DNA of 19,260 nt from an archaeon (GTDB lineage: Archaea; Thermoproteota; Nitrososphaeria; Nitrososphaerales; UBA183), in assembly GCA_021828185.1 (NCBI GenBank), contig JAKASI010000018.1, forward strand, positions 1-19,260. Direction: 5' to 3'. Below the pieces are notes generated by a model that was not told where the DNA came from, made no database searches, and saw only the letters and a list, made by a program, of their open reading frames with translations. A program made the position numbers and the translations under genes. Every line of letters begins with the position of its first letter. Position 1 is the stretch's first letter. Shown here piece after piece: positions 7,526 to 14,525 of the stretch.

Positions 7526-7712
7526 CGAGGGCGGCCGCTTCTCCTGGCGTCGGTAGATGTAACATTCTTGTGAAGGCGCTAACGTAAGAAAGAGGACCAG
7601 ACACGAGGATGGCGTCGATGGTCCCTCTCGGGACGGGGTCGGAGGTGAAATGGCGGACCGTGCGGCGCCTGCGGACCGCGTTCTGAAACTCCTTAGCCAG
7701 AGGTGTGGCCAA
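7521..7712 (-). pseudogene. Nitroreductase-family remnant (N-terminal fragment)
   Basis: Downstream of the DUF1579-like gene, a minus-strand frame beginning near TTG 7712 encodes KEFQNAVRRRRTVRHF followed by TSDPVPRGTIDAIL (ending at 7605). This is the classic N-terminus of flavin-dependent nitroreductases, where the Arg-rich turn contacts FMN phosphate. The family then continues for another 130-170 residues with a GPSxxN-type FMN site; here the frame turns into unrelated sequence and stops at 7521, just before the next gene's promoter. The putative start is 5 bases after the stop of the DUF1579-like gene, so the intact ancestor may have been its operon partner. It cannot form a nitroreductase fold. 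Confidence 0.55.
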
Positions 7713-7717
7713 GGGCG

Positions 7718-8278
7718 TTATCTGCTCTGCGAAGACCCGGCTGGGCCGCACAACCTCCTCCGGACTTTCATCTCTTCGGTAAGCACCCAAGTCTTGCCGC
7801 CGTCGTGCGACTCTTCCGACCGCCACCTGAATTCGTCAGAGGTGATGTCCGAGAAAGTCCATTTCTCGGGGCTTTTGCCGTCTGGGGTCCTGCCTTCGAG
7901 GACGATTTCTTTTCCGACCCCCTTGGCGATGAAAAGCTGGACGACCCGCTGTTGGGGAGATATCCAGACGCAGTGCCAAGCGTCGAGCCCCGGGTCATAG
8001 AACCTGATTGTCGTACCTGCGGGGACAACCTTACCGGTCTCCTCTTCAATCGTCGAGAAGGTGTCCTGGACGCCTCTCCCCTCGAGGATCCACCTGACAT
8101 GGATTTCGCCCCTCGCCCGGGTTTCGGATCCGTCGGCCTTCGGGTAGCGTGTCTCCAGGATGTCCCAGTCCCCCACGAACTGCCCGAAGAGGGACAGCTT
8201 CTCCCGGAACTCGGGGAACGGCCCTTCTGCCGCCAGGTCCTCTATCTCCCAGCCGCTTCTCGATCCTTTCGCCGCCAT
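7718..8278 (-). CDS. DUF1579-like (lipocalin/THAP4-type barrel) protein
   Basis: The 186-residue soluble protein starts at ATG 8278. FGQFVGDWDILETRY (residues 31-45), then GEIHVRWILEGRGVQDTF, a beta-strand series, and a C-terminal SEESHDGGKTWVLTEEMK follow the pattern of the DUF1579 and related beta-barrel proteins, in which a GxW strand opens the barrel. These barrels bind hydrophobic ligands or heme in some relatives; no ligand is evident here. The TATA-like cataaat at 8306-8312 is about 30 bases before ATG 8278, so this start is favoured over GTG 8302. The gene is immediately followed by the nitroreductase remnant. Confidence 0.65.
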   Translation of the reverse strand: MAAKGSRSGWEIEDLAAEGPFPEFREKLSLFGQFVGDWDILETRYPKADGSETRARGEIHVRWILEGRGVQDTFSTIEEETGKVVPAGTTIRFYDPGLDAWHCVWISPQQRVVQLFIAKGVGKEIVLEGRTPDGKSPEKWTFSDITSDEFRWRSEESHDGGKTWVLTEEMKVRRRLCGPAGSSQSR

Positions 8279-8305
8279 GACGCATGCCCTTTTGCCGGTC
8301 ACAGG

Positions 8306-8312
8306 ATTTATG
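8306..8312 (-). promoter_or_regulatory. TATA box for the DUF1579-like gene
   Basis: The minus strand reads cataaat, centred about 31 bases before ATG 8278. It fixes the leaderless start at 8278 rather than GTG 8302. Confidence 0.55.
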
Positions 8313-8363
8313 GCGTTTGTCGGAATCTTGCGAAAGTACCTCCTGCCGGACGGCCTCGGGAAC

Positions 8364-9332
8364 CTAATTCCGTGATTCTGCGGCGTCCGAGGGCCTGACC
8401 ATCAGAAGGGTCGAGACCTCCTTGGTCAGGCCGAGTCCCGATAAGACGGCGCCCCACTGGTCACCCGATTCAGGCGCTACAACGACGATTCTTGTTCCGC
8501 CCAAGGACCTAATCCATTCGACGGCAGGTGCCAGGGCAGACGCGATGGTGTCTCCTCCGGCAGACGGCGGGGCGGTGAACGGGATCACATACCCAGTCTT
8601 GACCATCTCCGCATACGTCGCCCTCACGACAGCCTTCGTCTGGTCGAGGGCGCCCAGCGTCCAAGTCGCGGTGGGCGCCCCTGGGAATCTGACCACCAGT
8701 TCGAGGTGTGAAAGCATACGCCCGCCCGGGGGGATCGAATCTCTGACGAGTGGAGGAAGCAGGGCGCCGACCCATTCTGAAACTTCGCGAGCCTGAGACC
8801 GTCCAGCGAGAACGGCCCCGCCATCGTGGACGAGGCCGACTGGGGGTATCGGGCCGACGTACCACCCGAACCTGGCCGCCTCCTCGTAGTCGAGCCGTCT
8901 GTAGACGCGGATGGCAGTCTCGTTGTCTGCCTCAACGTCGAGAGCCGTCCACCGTTTCCCCTGCTGACGGGCGTAGAGGTGTGTCCGCTCAAGGAGAGTC
9001 GTGGCCACGCCGTGGCCACGCATGGGAGCGTCCGTAGCCACCCCCAGGACGTAGCCTGAATTCGGAAGGAGGACCTCTGACGCGGTCCCGACCACCCGAT
9101 GCCCTTCCGCCCCGACGTAGATTCTGATTGGCGCCCGCCCCAGAGCACGCAGGATCGTAAACACGGTCCAGACACCCGTGCGGCTCAGGGACTTGGACTG
9201 GGAGACAGCTAGCTGGTCGAGGCCTGTCGAACGCTCCAACCGCCCAAGCCCTTGCAGCAGGACACTGTGGAACGATGGCAAATCCGCCCTCTGCAGCTCC
9301 CTGTACTGGATGGAAGCGTGGCCCGATGACAA
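8364..9332 (-). CDS. GNAT N-acetyltransferase with C-terminal second domain
   Basis: From TTG 9332 the product is 322 residues. The N-terminal half is a GNAT acetyltransferase: IQYRELQRADL opens the domain, LGVATDAPMRGHGVATTLL (about 96-114) is the acetyl-CoA pyrophosphate loop with R105-G-x-G, and ALDVEADNETAIRVYRRLDY is the conserved C-terminal strand-helix. The second half (about 185-322) ends with VEWIRSLGGTRIVVVAPESG then a GLGLTKEVSTLLMV strand, which resembles the tail of another GNAT domain lacking its own acetyl-CoA loop; a tandem GNAT is likely. An open frame upstream to 9434 exists, but the TATA box at 9365-9372 lies inside it and points to TTG 9332. The acceptor is unknown. Confidence 0.8.
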   Translation of the reverse strand: MSSGHASIQYRELQRADLPSFHSVLLQGLGRLERSTGLDQLAVSQSKSLSRTGVWTVFTILRALGRAPIRIYVGAEGHRVVGTASEVLLPNSGYVLGVATDAPMRGHGVATTLLERTHLYARQQGKRWTALDVEADNETAIRVYRRLDYEEAARFGWYVGPIPPVGLVHDGGAVLAGRSQAREVSEWVGALLPPLVRDSIPPGGRMLSHLELVVRFPGAPTATWTLGALDQTKAVVRATYAEMVKTGYVIPFTAPPSAGGDTIASALAPAVEWIRSLGGTRIVVVAPESGDQWGAVLSGLGLTKEVSTLLMVRPSDAAESRN

Positions 9333-9364
9333 GGAATCTCCCGCCTCCCAGACGCGAAGGCCGA

Positions 9365-9372
9365 GATAAAAC
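9365..9372 (-). promoter_or_regulatory. TATA box for the GNAT gene
   Basis: The minus strand reads gttttatc about 36 bases before TTG 9332. It lies inside the longer open frame and so argues for the shorter protein. Confidence 0.5.
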
Positions 9373-9505
9373 CGCGCACCGATGGCTCGGGGACGGAAGT
9401 CCACTTTGGCCGACGCCTCGGGTCGTGGTCGCATTTCCTGTGCGGCTGCCCCGGCGGCTGCCGGTAGAACCCTTTTGCCTGATGCGACTGCCGCCGACGA
9501 CGCAG

Positions 9506-9949
9506 GTGGAATCCGTGTTTGGGAGCATTCGGGACAAGATAATGGGAAGGGGCGCCGAACCCGTCCAGGAGGACACCGACGAGAGTGCTGCGCCGGATGT
9601 ACCTGCCATCCCGTTGGGGGTCATGTCGCTCGGCAACACGAATTTCACCAGAACAATCAAGCAGTATCCTCTGACCGTCGTCGACTTCTGGGCTCCATGG
9701 TGCGGCCCCTGCAAGGTCATCTCGCCTATTGTGGAGCAGTTTTCGAAGAGCTACGCCGGGAAGGTCGCGTTCGGCAAGGTCAACGTTGACAAGGAGAAAT
9801 GGGTGGCGTCGTCATTTCGAATCAGGAGCATCCCCACGATAATGCTCTTCAGCCGCGGACACACCGTGGACAGGATAGTGGGCGCGGTCCCCAAGTCGGT
9901 CATCGATTCGAAGATCAAACGGCACCTCTCTGGACAAGACAGGCCGTGA
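9506..9949 (+). CDS. Thioredoxin with N-terminal extension
   Basis: The 147-residue product has the complete thioredoxin core: VVDFWAPWCGPCK (buried D60; redox pair C66/C69), KVAFGKVNVDK, and the cis-Pro loop in IRSIPTIMLFSRG. It reduces disulfides in cytoplasmic proteins, with electrons normally from a thioredoxin reductase, which is not in this window. Before the domain is an approximately 40-residue extension with an amphipathic helix (ESVFGSIRDKIMGRG) and an acidic linker, seen in other archaeal thioredoxins. The start is taken as GTG 9506 because a weak TATA-like cttttgcc (about 9473-9480) lies 26-33 bases before it; ATG 9482 is the alternative and would add 8 residues. Confidence 0.9.
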   Translation: MESVFGSIRDKIMGRGAEPVQEDTDESAAPDVPAIPLGVMSLGNTNFTRTIKQYPLTVVDFWAPWCGPCKVISPIVEQFSKSYAGKVAFGKVNVDKEKWVASSFRIRSIPTIMLFSRGHTVDRIVGAVPKSVIDSKIKRHLSGQDRP

Positions 9950-10056
9950 AGCTTGGACAAGTTCATTCAACGCGGTTGGCCTTGGCGCGGCAGTGCCCTA
10001 AACCCACAGAGCGACGCGGGCCATTTGGCCACGGACAGCTCCTGATGTGGTCCGCG

Positions 10057-10064
10057 CTTATATC
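10057..10064 (+). promoter_or_regulatory. TATA box for the zinc-ribbon LOR gene
   Basis: cttatatc is centred about 32 bases before ATG 10093; a clear archaeal-type box in GC-rich sequence. Confidence 0.65.
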
Positions 10065-10092
10065 GCACAGAGTTCCCTGCGGATGACGTCAG

Positions 10093-10743
10093 ATGCGGTT
10101 CTGCAGCTACTGCGGTGCGTCATTGCCGGACGACGCCGGCTTTTGCAGCTCATGCGGGAAACCGGTGGCGGTTGCCCTCGCTGCGAGCACGCCTCTGCCC
10201 GAGCCTCAGGCGCCCCACGCCACCCTCGGGGAGACGCTCCTTCTCTCCACCAAGGACCTGGTACTGAACAAGAAGATCCTTTCGGTGCGTGAGCACTACG
10301 ACATCCAGACCACCTCGGGGACCCCGCTGGGTGAGGCCGAGGGAAACTTCTTCCAGTTCCCAGCCAGGTTCGCCGTCCAGGACGCGAACGGCGCGCAGGT
10401 GATGCATGTCGAAGGCAAGCTGATCTCCCTGCGCAGGGAGTTCGGGATGTACGACTCCGCCGGAAACCTCCTGGCTGCGATCAAGAAGAAGATCGTCAAA
10501 CTGGTGGGGAGCGAGTACTGGCTCGAAGTGGGCGGGGACCAGTTCGCCAGAATCTACGGGAACTTCGTCGAGCATGACTACAGGATCCAGATCAAGGGGG
10601 TTGACGTCGCCCAGGTCCACAAGAAGTGGGTCTCAGTGCGCGACTCGTTCAACATCTCGGTATCCGGCTCTGTCGACCAGAGGCTCGTCCTCGGCTCCGT
10701 CATAGTGATCGAGCACGAGGAAGTGACTGAGAGGCGGAGATAG
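10093..10743 (+). CDS. Zinc-ribbon plus LURP-one-related (tubby-like) domain protein
   Basis: The 216-residue protein starts with a short zinc ribbon, FCSYCGASLPDDAGFCSSCG, with C4, C7, C18 and C21 as the metal ligands. After a Pro/Ala linker (about 25-45) comes an approximately 160-residue beta-rich domain typical of the LURP-one-related family (LOR; tubby-like 12-stranded barrel). Recognisable stretches are KKILSVREHYDI, GEAEGNFFQFPARFAV, LISLRREFGMYDSAGNLLAAIKKK and KKWVSVRDSFNISV. LOR proteins have been linked to membrane phospholipid binding or scramblase-like roles, but no activity is established for archaeal members. It is transcribed alone, convergent with the MDR reductase gene. Confidence 0.85.
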   Translation: MRFCSYCGASLPDDAGFCSSCGKPVAVALAASTPLPEPQAPHATLGETLLLSTKDLVLNKKILSVREHYDIQTTSGTPLGEAEGNFFQFPARFAVQDANGAQVMHVEGKLISLRREFGMYDSAGNLLAAIKKKIVKLVGSEYWLEVGGDQFARIYGNFVEHDYRIQIKGVDVAQVHKKWVSVRDSFNISVSGSVDQRLVLGSVIVIEHEEVTERRR

Positions 10744-10757
10744 CCCCAGGTAGACGC

Positions 10758-10818
10758 GTCAGGGTGTCGGACTGTTGGTACCGGGGGGGCCCCTAGCGCC
10801 TGTCCGGCGTACCCTGAC
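10758..10818. terminator. Long imperfect hairpin between two convergent genes
   Basis: GTCAGGGT (10758-10765) pairs perfectly with ACCCTGAC (10811-10818), and CGGAC (10768-10772) with GTCCG (10802-10806), with a 2/4-base internal loop and a G/C-rich apical loop. It fills the 83-base gap between the stops at 10743 (plus) and 10827 (minus). The position suggests a shared 3'-end structure, but there is no U-run, which archaeal termination usually relies on, so the role is inferred. Confidence 0.45.
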
Positions 10819-10826
10819 CCCCTGCA

Positions 10827-11849
10827 TCAGAGCTTCAGCATCTGCTTGCCGAAGTTGGCGCCTTCGAACACTCGGCGCAGTGCGTCAGGCGCGTTCTCAA
10901 GCCCCACCGCGACGTCCTGGACAGGCTTGAGCTTCCCTTCCCTTATCCAACCTCCGAGCGCTTTCCTGGCCTCTGGAAACCGGTCGCCGCAGTCGTTCGC
11001 GTATACTCCCTCCATCCGGACCCTCTTCATGATCAGGGAGACGTAGTCCAACCCTCCGGTGGCCTGCTCCCCGATATAGTACTGCGTCGCGCCGCAGAGG
11101 ACCACCCTCCCCATGGCCCGCATGCGTGCGAGCACGGCGCTCATCATCGCAGGGAGGGCGTTGTTGTCGAAGAAGACGTCTACACCGTCCGGGCAGAGCC
11201 GGTCGACCCCTGAGCCGATATCTTCCGTGCGCCTGTCGATGGCTCCGTCGAAGCCGAGCTCCCTGACCACGCGCTCGCACCGCTCCTTCCCCCCAGTGAT
11301 ACCTATCACCCGGGAGCCATGTATCTTGGCTATCTGCCCGGCGACCGAGCCCACCCCTCCGGCGGCGCTCGACACCACGAACGTCTCTCGTGGGCGCGGC
11401 TTCGCGACATCCATCGTCCCCAGATAGGCCGCAATGCCTGTGATTCCAAGAGTCCCGACCGCCAAATCGGGTGGGACGCCAGGCGGGACCTTCGTCAGCG
11501 GAAAGAGACCCGGCGTAAGCTGAGGGGTGCCGCCGATGACAGTGTAGTCTTCCCACCCGAACCACCCCTGCACCACGTCGCCAGGGGCGAACCCGGGGAG
11601 CCGCGACTCCACCACTTCGCCCGAGGCGATGCACCGCATGACCCCGCCCATGGGGATAGTGTTCTCCCCCGACTCCTTGTATGTGAAGAGTATCTGTGTT
11701 GGGTCGAGAGAGAGCCAGAGGTTTCTGACGAGGACCTGCCCCTCTGCCGGGGAGGGCACCGGGGACTCGGTCCACCTGAAGTTCTCTGGGCCGACGTTAC
11801 CCTGGGGCCGATTCGCAAGCACCCAGCGGTGGTTTACGTCCCGGGACAA
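10827..11849 (-). CDS. NADP-dependent MDR oxidoreductase (leukotriene B4 dehydrogenase/CurA type)
   Basis: This 340-residue protein belongs to the zinc-independent medium-chain dehydrogenase/reductases (COG2130), which use NADPH to reduce activated C=C bonds in enones and alkenals. The family N-terminus is present (WVLANRPQGNVGPENF, then VLVRNLWLSLDPTQ). The nucleotide-binding motif is VVSSAAGGVGSVAGQIAK (about 158-175), and the C-terminus has the expected GKLKPVQDVAVGLENAPDAL and FEGANFGKQMLKL. No structural zinc cysteine cluster is present. The start is TTG 11849, because the family-conserved N-terminus begins immediately after it and no ATG or GTG is available. Length is normal for the family (about 335-345). 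Confidence 0.9.
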   Translation of the reverse strand: MSRDVNHRWVLANRPQGNVGPENFRWTESPVPSPAEGQVLVRNLWLSLDPTQILFTYKESGENTIPMGGVMRCIASGEVVESRLPGFAPGDVVQGWFGWEDYTVIGGTPQLTPGLFPLTKVPPGVPPDLAVGTLGITGIAAYLGTMDVAKPRPRETFVVSSAAGGVGSVAGQIAKIHGSRVIGITGGKERCERVVRELGFDGAIDRRTEDIGSGVDRLCPDGVDVFFDNNALPAMMSAVLARMRAMGRVVLCGATQYYIGEQATGGLDYVSLIMKRVRMEGVYANDCGDRFPEARKALGGWIREGKLKPVQDVAVGLENAPDALRRVFEGANFGKQMLKL

Positions 11850-11947
11850 TTTCGGCGTGGTTTTGCCACCTGGGCCTACTTGAAGATAGTTGACGGCTGG
11901 ACCGCGTCGTCTGCCTGCCCAGGCCGAGGCTCAAAGGCGGTCGCAAG

Positions 11948-12727
11948 TCACTTGGGCTTGGACAGGCTCTTGGGACACGAGGGGCCGAACTCGCAAGCTC
12001 TGCACTTGCCGACGCTCAAACTCGGCACCGGCTCGCGGGTCCCCAACCAGTACCCCGCCTTTGAGGCGATTGCTCCCTCGGCCTTCGAGGGCTCGTGCCG
12101 GAGCAGGTGTACCTTCATCTTGCCCGGGTACCTCACCTCCAGCCATTTGGTCTTCCCTTCGAGCAGTGCGCCGGAGACCCTCTGAATCCAATCCTTCTTC
12201 TCGTCGTCGCTTAGTTCTCCTGACTTCAGCCTCACCACAGCCAGCTGCATCTTGGAGCAATCGAAACCCATCTTTTCGAGGAGGAGGCCGTAGATCCTGA
12301 CCTGGTTCTCCTGGTCCTCCCAAAGGGGCGCCGGGTCCCCCTTCGTCGTTTTCAGCTCCACCACCCAGATAGGCCTCCCCTCGGACCAGATGATGTGGTC
12401 GGGGGTCCCGACGAGCTTCAGCCCGCTCGAGGGCCCCCATACTCCCAACACCGCCAGGGACGGCTCTTTTCCTCCCACGAGGTCGGCGAACTCCTCCCTG
12501 GAAATGCGTTCTGTGGGCATCAGCTCTTCATGGAGGGCCGTGCCCGACTCCTTCGCCTCGGTGGGGACCTTCCCCAGGGCGAACTCGTTCTCCAGCTTGT
12601 ATTCGCAGTAATATTGCTCGGCTATCGAGGAGACGGAGACGAACGACGCCCCGTGCGTGAACTCTGCCTTCCCCGAGCCGAAGTACTCTTCCTCCCTCTT
12701 CCACAGCTGGTCCCAGAACCGAGACAA
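11948..12727 (-). CDS. Cas4-like PD-(D/E)XK nuclease with predicted 4Fe-4S cluster
   Basis: The 259-residue protein has the whole RecB/Cas4-type nuclease signature. The N-terminal cluster cysteine is C41 in EQYYCEYKLE. Then come the active-site His H66 in GTALHEEL, Asp D110 in GTPDHIIW, the E-x-K pair E124/K126 in VVELKTTKG, and the QxxxY motif Q142/Y146. Three further cluster cysteines, C242, C245 and C251, lie in GKCRACEFGPSCP. Cas4/Dna2/AddB-type enzymes cut single-stranded DNA ends. There is no cas gene or CRISPR array in the window, so a repair or recombination role is more likely than spacer acquisition. The start is TTG 12727, with TATA-like caatttag at 12752-12759 at leaderless distance. 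Confidence 0.85.
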   Translation of the reverse strand: MSRFWDQLWKREEEYFGSGKAEFTHGASFVSVSSIAEQYYCEYKLENEFALGKVPTEAKESGTALHEELMPTERISREEFADLVGGKEPSLAVLGVWGPSSGLKLVGTPDHIIWSEGRPIWVVELKTTKGDPAPLWEDQENQVRIYGLLLEKMGFDCSKMQLAVVRLKSGELSDDEKKDWIQRVSGALLEGKTKWLEVRYPGKMKVHLLRHEPSKAEGAIASKAGYWLGTREPVPSLSVGKCRACEFGPSCPKSLSKPK

Positions 12728-12751
12728 CGCCCCCGCACTGGGGACGGGGCC

Positions 12752-12759
12752 CTAAATTG
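12752..12759 (-). promoter_or_regulatory. TATA box for the Cas4-like nuclease gene
   Basis: The minus strand reads caatttag about 28 bases before TTG 12727. This spacing supports initiation at an unusual leaderless TTG. Confidence 0.5.
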
Positions 12760-12821
12760 TGTCGCAGCGCTCCCTAGGGTGTCAGGAAAAGCTTCAACGG
12801 ACCCACCCATGACAGGGTGCT

Positions 12822-12835
12822 CGTTGCGCCTCCGC
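12822..12835 (-). repeat. Intergenic repeat, diverged copy A
   Basis: cgttgcgcctccgc matches 14 of 14 bases with 18303-18316. It is preceded by agggt, partly matching the agggttca found before the copy at 19242, and then diverges. It lies between the frameshifted unknown gene and the Cas4-like gene. Confidence 0.4.
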
Positions 12836-12892
12836 GGTAGGTGAAGCCTTCGAAGCGTTCGCCGCCCCTGAGGTCACGACCAGGAGCTTGGA

Positions 12893-13303
12893 CTAGGGCT
12901 TGGAGCCTTTGAGGTACTTTGCGAGGGCCACCAGGGTGGGGTTGTCCTCGGCATTGCGGAGCCTGACGGTGAAGTCCTGGTTTCCAATCTTTACTGGCAC
13001 CTGGGACCTGTAGGCAGTCCTTGTGAAGAGGACGCTGTTGTAGTGGACCCGCCCCGCGAGGTTCTCTCTGACGACCTCCTCGGTGGGCTGCATGGGTACG
13101 ATGAAGAATGCGATGCCGTCCACCCAGTTGATGCTCGGCTCCACCTGCTGGTGCGAACCGAGGGCGAGCCTGACCATCTCTTCGAAGAAGACGCCGGGGT
13201 TGGGCTGCTCGATGATCTCGTGAATTACGAGCTCGCTGAACGGCGTGTAGGTTATCTTCGAGTCCTGTCCCTCGCCCGTGCCAGCAGCCTGGGATTAATC
13301 AGC
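12893..13303 (-). CDS. Unknown protein, C-terminal part of a probably frameshifted gene
   Basis: The frame is open from just after a TAA near 13303 to the stop at 12893. It contains protein-like sequence well before its first ATG (13177): SKITYTPFSELVIHEI then IEQPNPGVFFEEMV, followed by WVDGIAFFIVPMQPTEEVVR, VHYNSVLFTRTAYRSQVPVK and a tail LVALAKYLKGSKP. No ATG, GTG or TTG occurs in frame before 13177, so the part upstream lacks a start. The small frame from 13398 overlaps it; adding one G to the ggg run near 13270 fuses both into one 168-residue protein. It is alpha/beta, soluble, without membrane segments or motifs I recognise. Confidence 0.5.
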
Positions 13304-13398
13304 GCTTTGCCTTCGCGTCCTCCGCGATACTCCACCTGGCGGACTCGGGTCCCTCGAGCGCGAAGTCCCTCTGCCGAGGGTCTAATCTTGGCTCGCAC
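13252..13398 (-). CDS. Small basic frame, probable N-terminal part of the frameshifted unknown gene
   Basis: GTG 13398 opens a 48-codon frame encoding an Arg-rich sequence (RAKIRPSAEGLRARGTRVRQ, then VEYRGGREGKALINPRLLAR). A TATA-like tgtacaat (minus strand, 13417-13424) lies just upstream, about 22 bases from the GTG, slightly short of ideal. The frame ends at TAA 13252, overlapping the start-less frame of the downstream unknown protein. Taken alone it could be a tiny basic protein. The simplest reading is that it is the N-terminus of the 12893-13398 gene, separated by a one-base deletion. Confidence 0.45.
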   Translation of the reverse strand: MRAKIRPSAEGLRARGTRVRQVEYRGGREGKALINPRLLARARDRTRR

Positions 13399-13447
13399 AA
13401 GCCTCGACGGCACTGCATTGTACACTCTGGAGTGGGCCGGGACAGGC

Positions 13448-14473
13448 TCAGCCGATCTTTAGGAGCCTAGCGGCGTTGCCACCCAGAATGTCGGCTTCCC
13501 CATCCTCGCCGATCTGCAGCCCCTTCACCCGTTGGACGCACTTCTCCATGTCACCGATCTGGTGCGGATAGTCGCTCCCCATTACCATCTTCTCCGGCCC
13601 CCAGAATGCCAGCGACGACCTGAGCACGTCGGAGTCGTAGCAGACGGTGTCGAGCCATATCCGCTTGAAATACGCCGAAGGGGGCCTGGAAATGCGCGCC
13701 TTGGTTTCGGGGTACGCGTTGTAGGCCGCCTCTATCCTCCCACGCAGGTAGGGGAAGACGCCGCCGGTGTGGGTCGCCACCAGCTTGAGCTCCGGCAGCC
13801 GCTCCAGTACCCCGCTGAAGACGAGCCTCAGGATGGCGAGGCTGGTGTCGACCCCGAACCCCATGATGGGGACCAGGCGGTAGTCTTCCATCCCCACCGT
13901 GTTCAGGGGCGAGGTCGGGTGGATGAATATGGGGACGTCCAGTTTGACCGCCATCTCGTAGACCTGCGTGAACCGCCCACTGTCGATGGGCGAGCCCGCC
14001 ACGTTCGAGAAGATCATGGCTCCGCGGAGGCCACGGTCTTTCACGGCCCTCTGGAGCTCGTCCGCTGCGGCTCCTGGGTCCTGCATCGGGAGGGTGGCGA
14101 GGGCGACGAACTTGTCCGGGAGCTTCTCCATGATGTCGCCGTAAGCGTCGTTGGTCAGCCTTGCGAGCCTGGTGCCCAAGCCAGGCTCCTCGCGGTCGAC
14201 CCCTGGGGTAGTAAGCGTAATCACCTGCATGTCGACCCCGCATTTCGCCATCGCCCCGACCCGGTCGTCGAGGTTGACGTGGCCGCCTACCACTACGTTG
14301 TAGTCCCCGGCGTATTTCAGGAGGACCTCCCCCTGCGGACCGGTCTCCAGGGCAGCGTGGCCGTGGGAGTCCTTCAACCCGTCGAGGTAGGCCTTGGGGT
14401 AGAAGTGACTGTGGAAGTCGATGATCAGGGAGCGGTCATGGTCGAGCAGCCTAGGTTTGGTATAAGGGTTCAC
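13448..14473 (-). CDS. Metal-dependent amidohydrolase (Amidohydro_2, ACMSD-like)
   Basis: The protein (341 residues from GTG 14473, or 326 from an alternative CTG at 14428) belongs to the amidohydrolase family that includes aminocarboxymuconate-semialdehyde decarboxylase and related (de)carboxylases. Metal ligands are in place: H21 and H23 in IIDFHSHFYP, H185 in VPIFIHPTSP, H235 in LVATHTGGVFPY and D301 in MGSDYPHQIG. The (beta/alpha)8 barrel is full length. Relatives usually begin almost directly at the DFHxHF strand. The only clear TATA box (14459-14467) lies inside the frame, which raises the possibility of a non-ATG start at CTG 14428. The substrate is unknown; aromatic-acid decarboxylation or ring-fission hydrolysis is typical of the family. 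Confidence 0.85.
   Translation of the reverse strand: MNPYTKPRLLDHDRSLIIDFHSHFYPKAYLDGLKDSHGHAALETGPQGEVLLKYAGDYNVVVGGHVNLDDRVGAMAKCGVDMQVITLTTPGVDREEPGLGTRLARLTNDAYGDIMEKLPDKFVALATLPMQDPGAAADELQRAVKDRGLRGAMIFSNVAGSPIDSGRFTQVYEMAVKLDVPIFIHPTSPLNTVGMEDYRLVPIMGFGVDTSLAILRLVFSGVLERLPELKLVATHTGGVFPYLRGRIEAAYNAYPETKARISRPPSAYFKRIWLDTVCYDSDVLRSSLAFWGPEKMVMGSDYPHQIGDMEKCVQRVKGLQIGEDGEADILGGNAARLLKIG
14459..14467 (-). promoter_or_regulatory. TATA box near the amidohydrolase start
   Basis: The minus strand reads ccttatacc. It falls just inside the open frame, 6 bases after GTG 14473, and about 35 bases before CTG 14428. This is hard to reconcile with a GTG 14473 start. Confidence 0.45.
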
Positions 14474-14490
14474 CCCGGTTCCGCCGGGAA
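14465..14490 (-). repeat. Intergenic repeat, diverged copy B
   Basis: agggttca, seven variable bases, then tccgccgggaa. The same two blocks with the same spacing occur at 19234-19259. It overlaps the amidohydrolase promoter and the 5' end of its frame. Confidence 0.4.
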
Positions 14491-14525
14491 CGACTCGGCT
14501 CCCGTCGGGATCCTCTCCTGGGCGC

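Noticed and set aside
8989..9720. 243-codon minus-strand frame spanning the GNAT and thioredoxin starts
   Set aside because: It crosses two well-supported genes and has no recognisable domain.
10897..11775. 292-codon minus-strand frame inside the MDR oxidoreductase
   Set aside because: An out-of-frame Arg/Gly-rich shadow; the real frame has the Rossmann AAGGVG motif.
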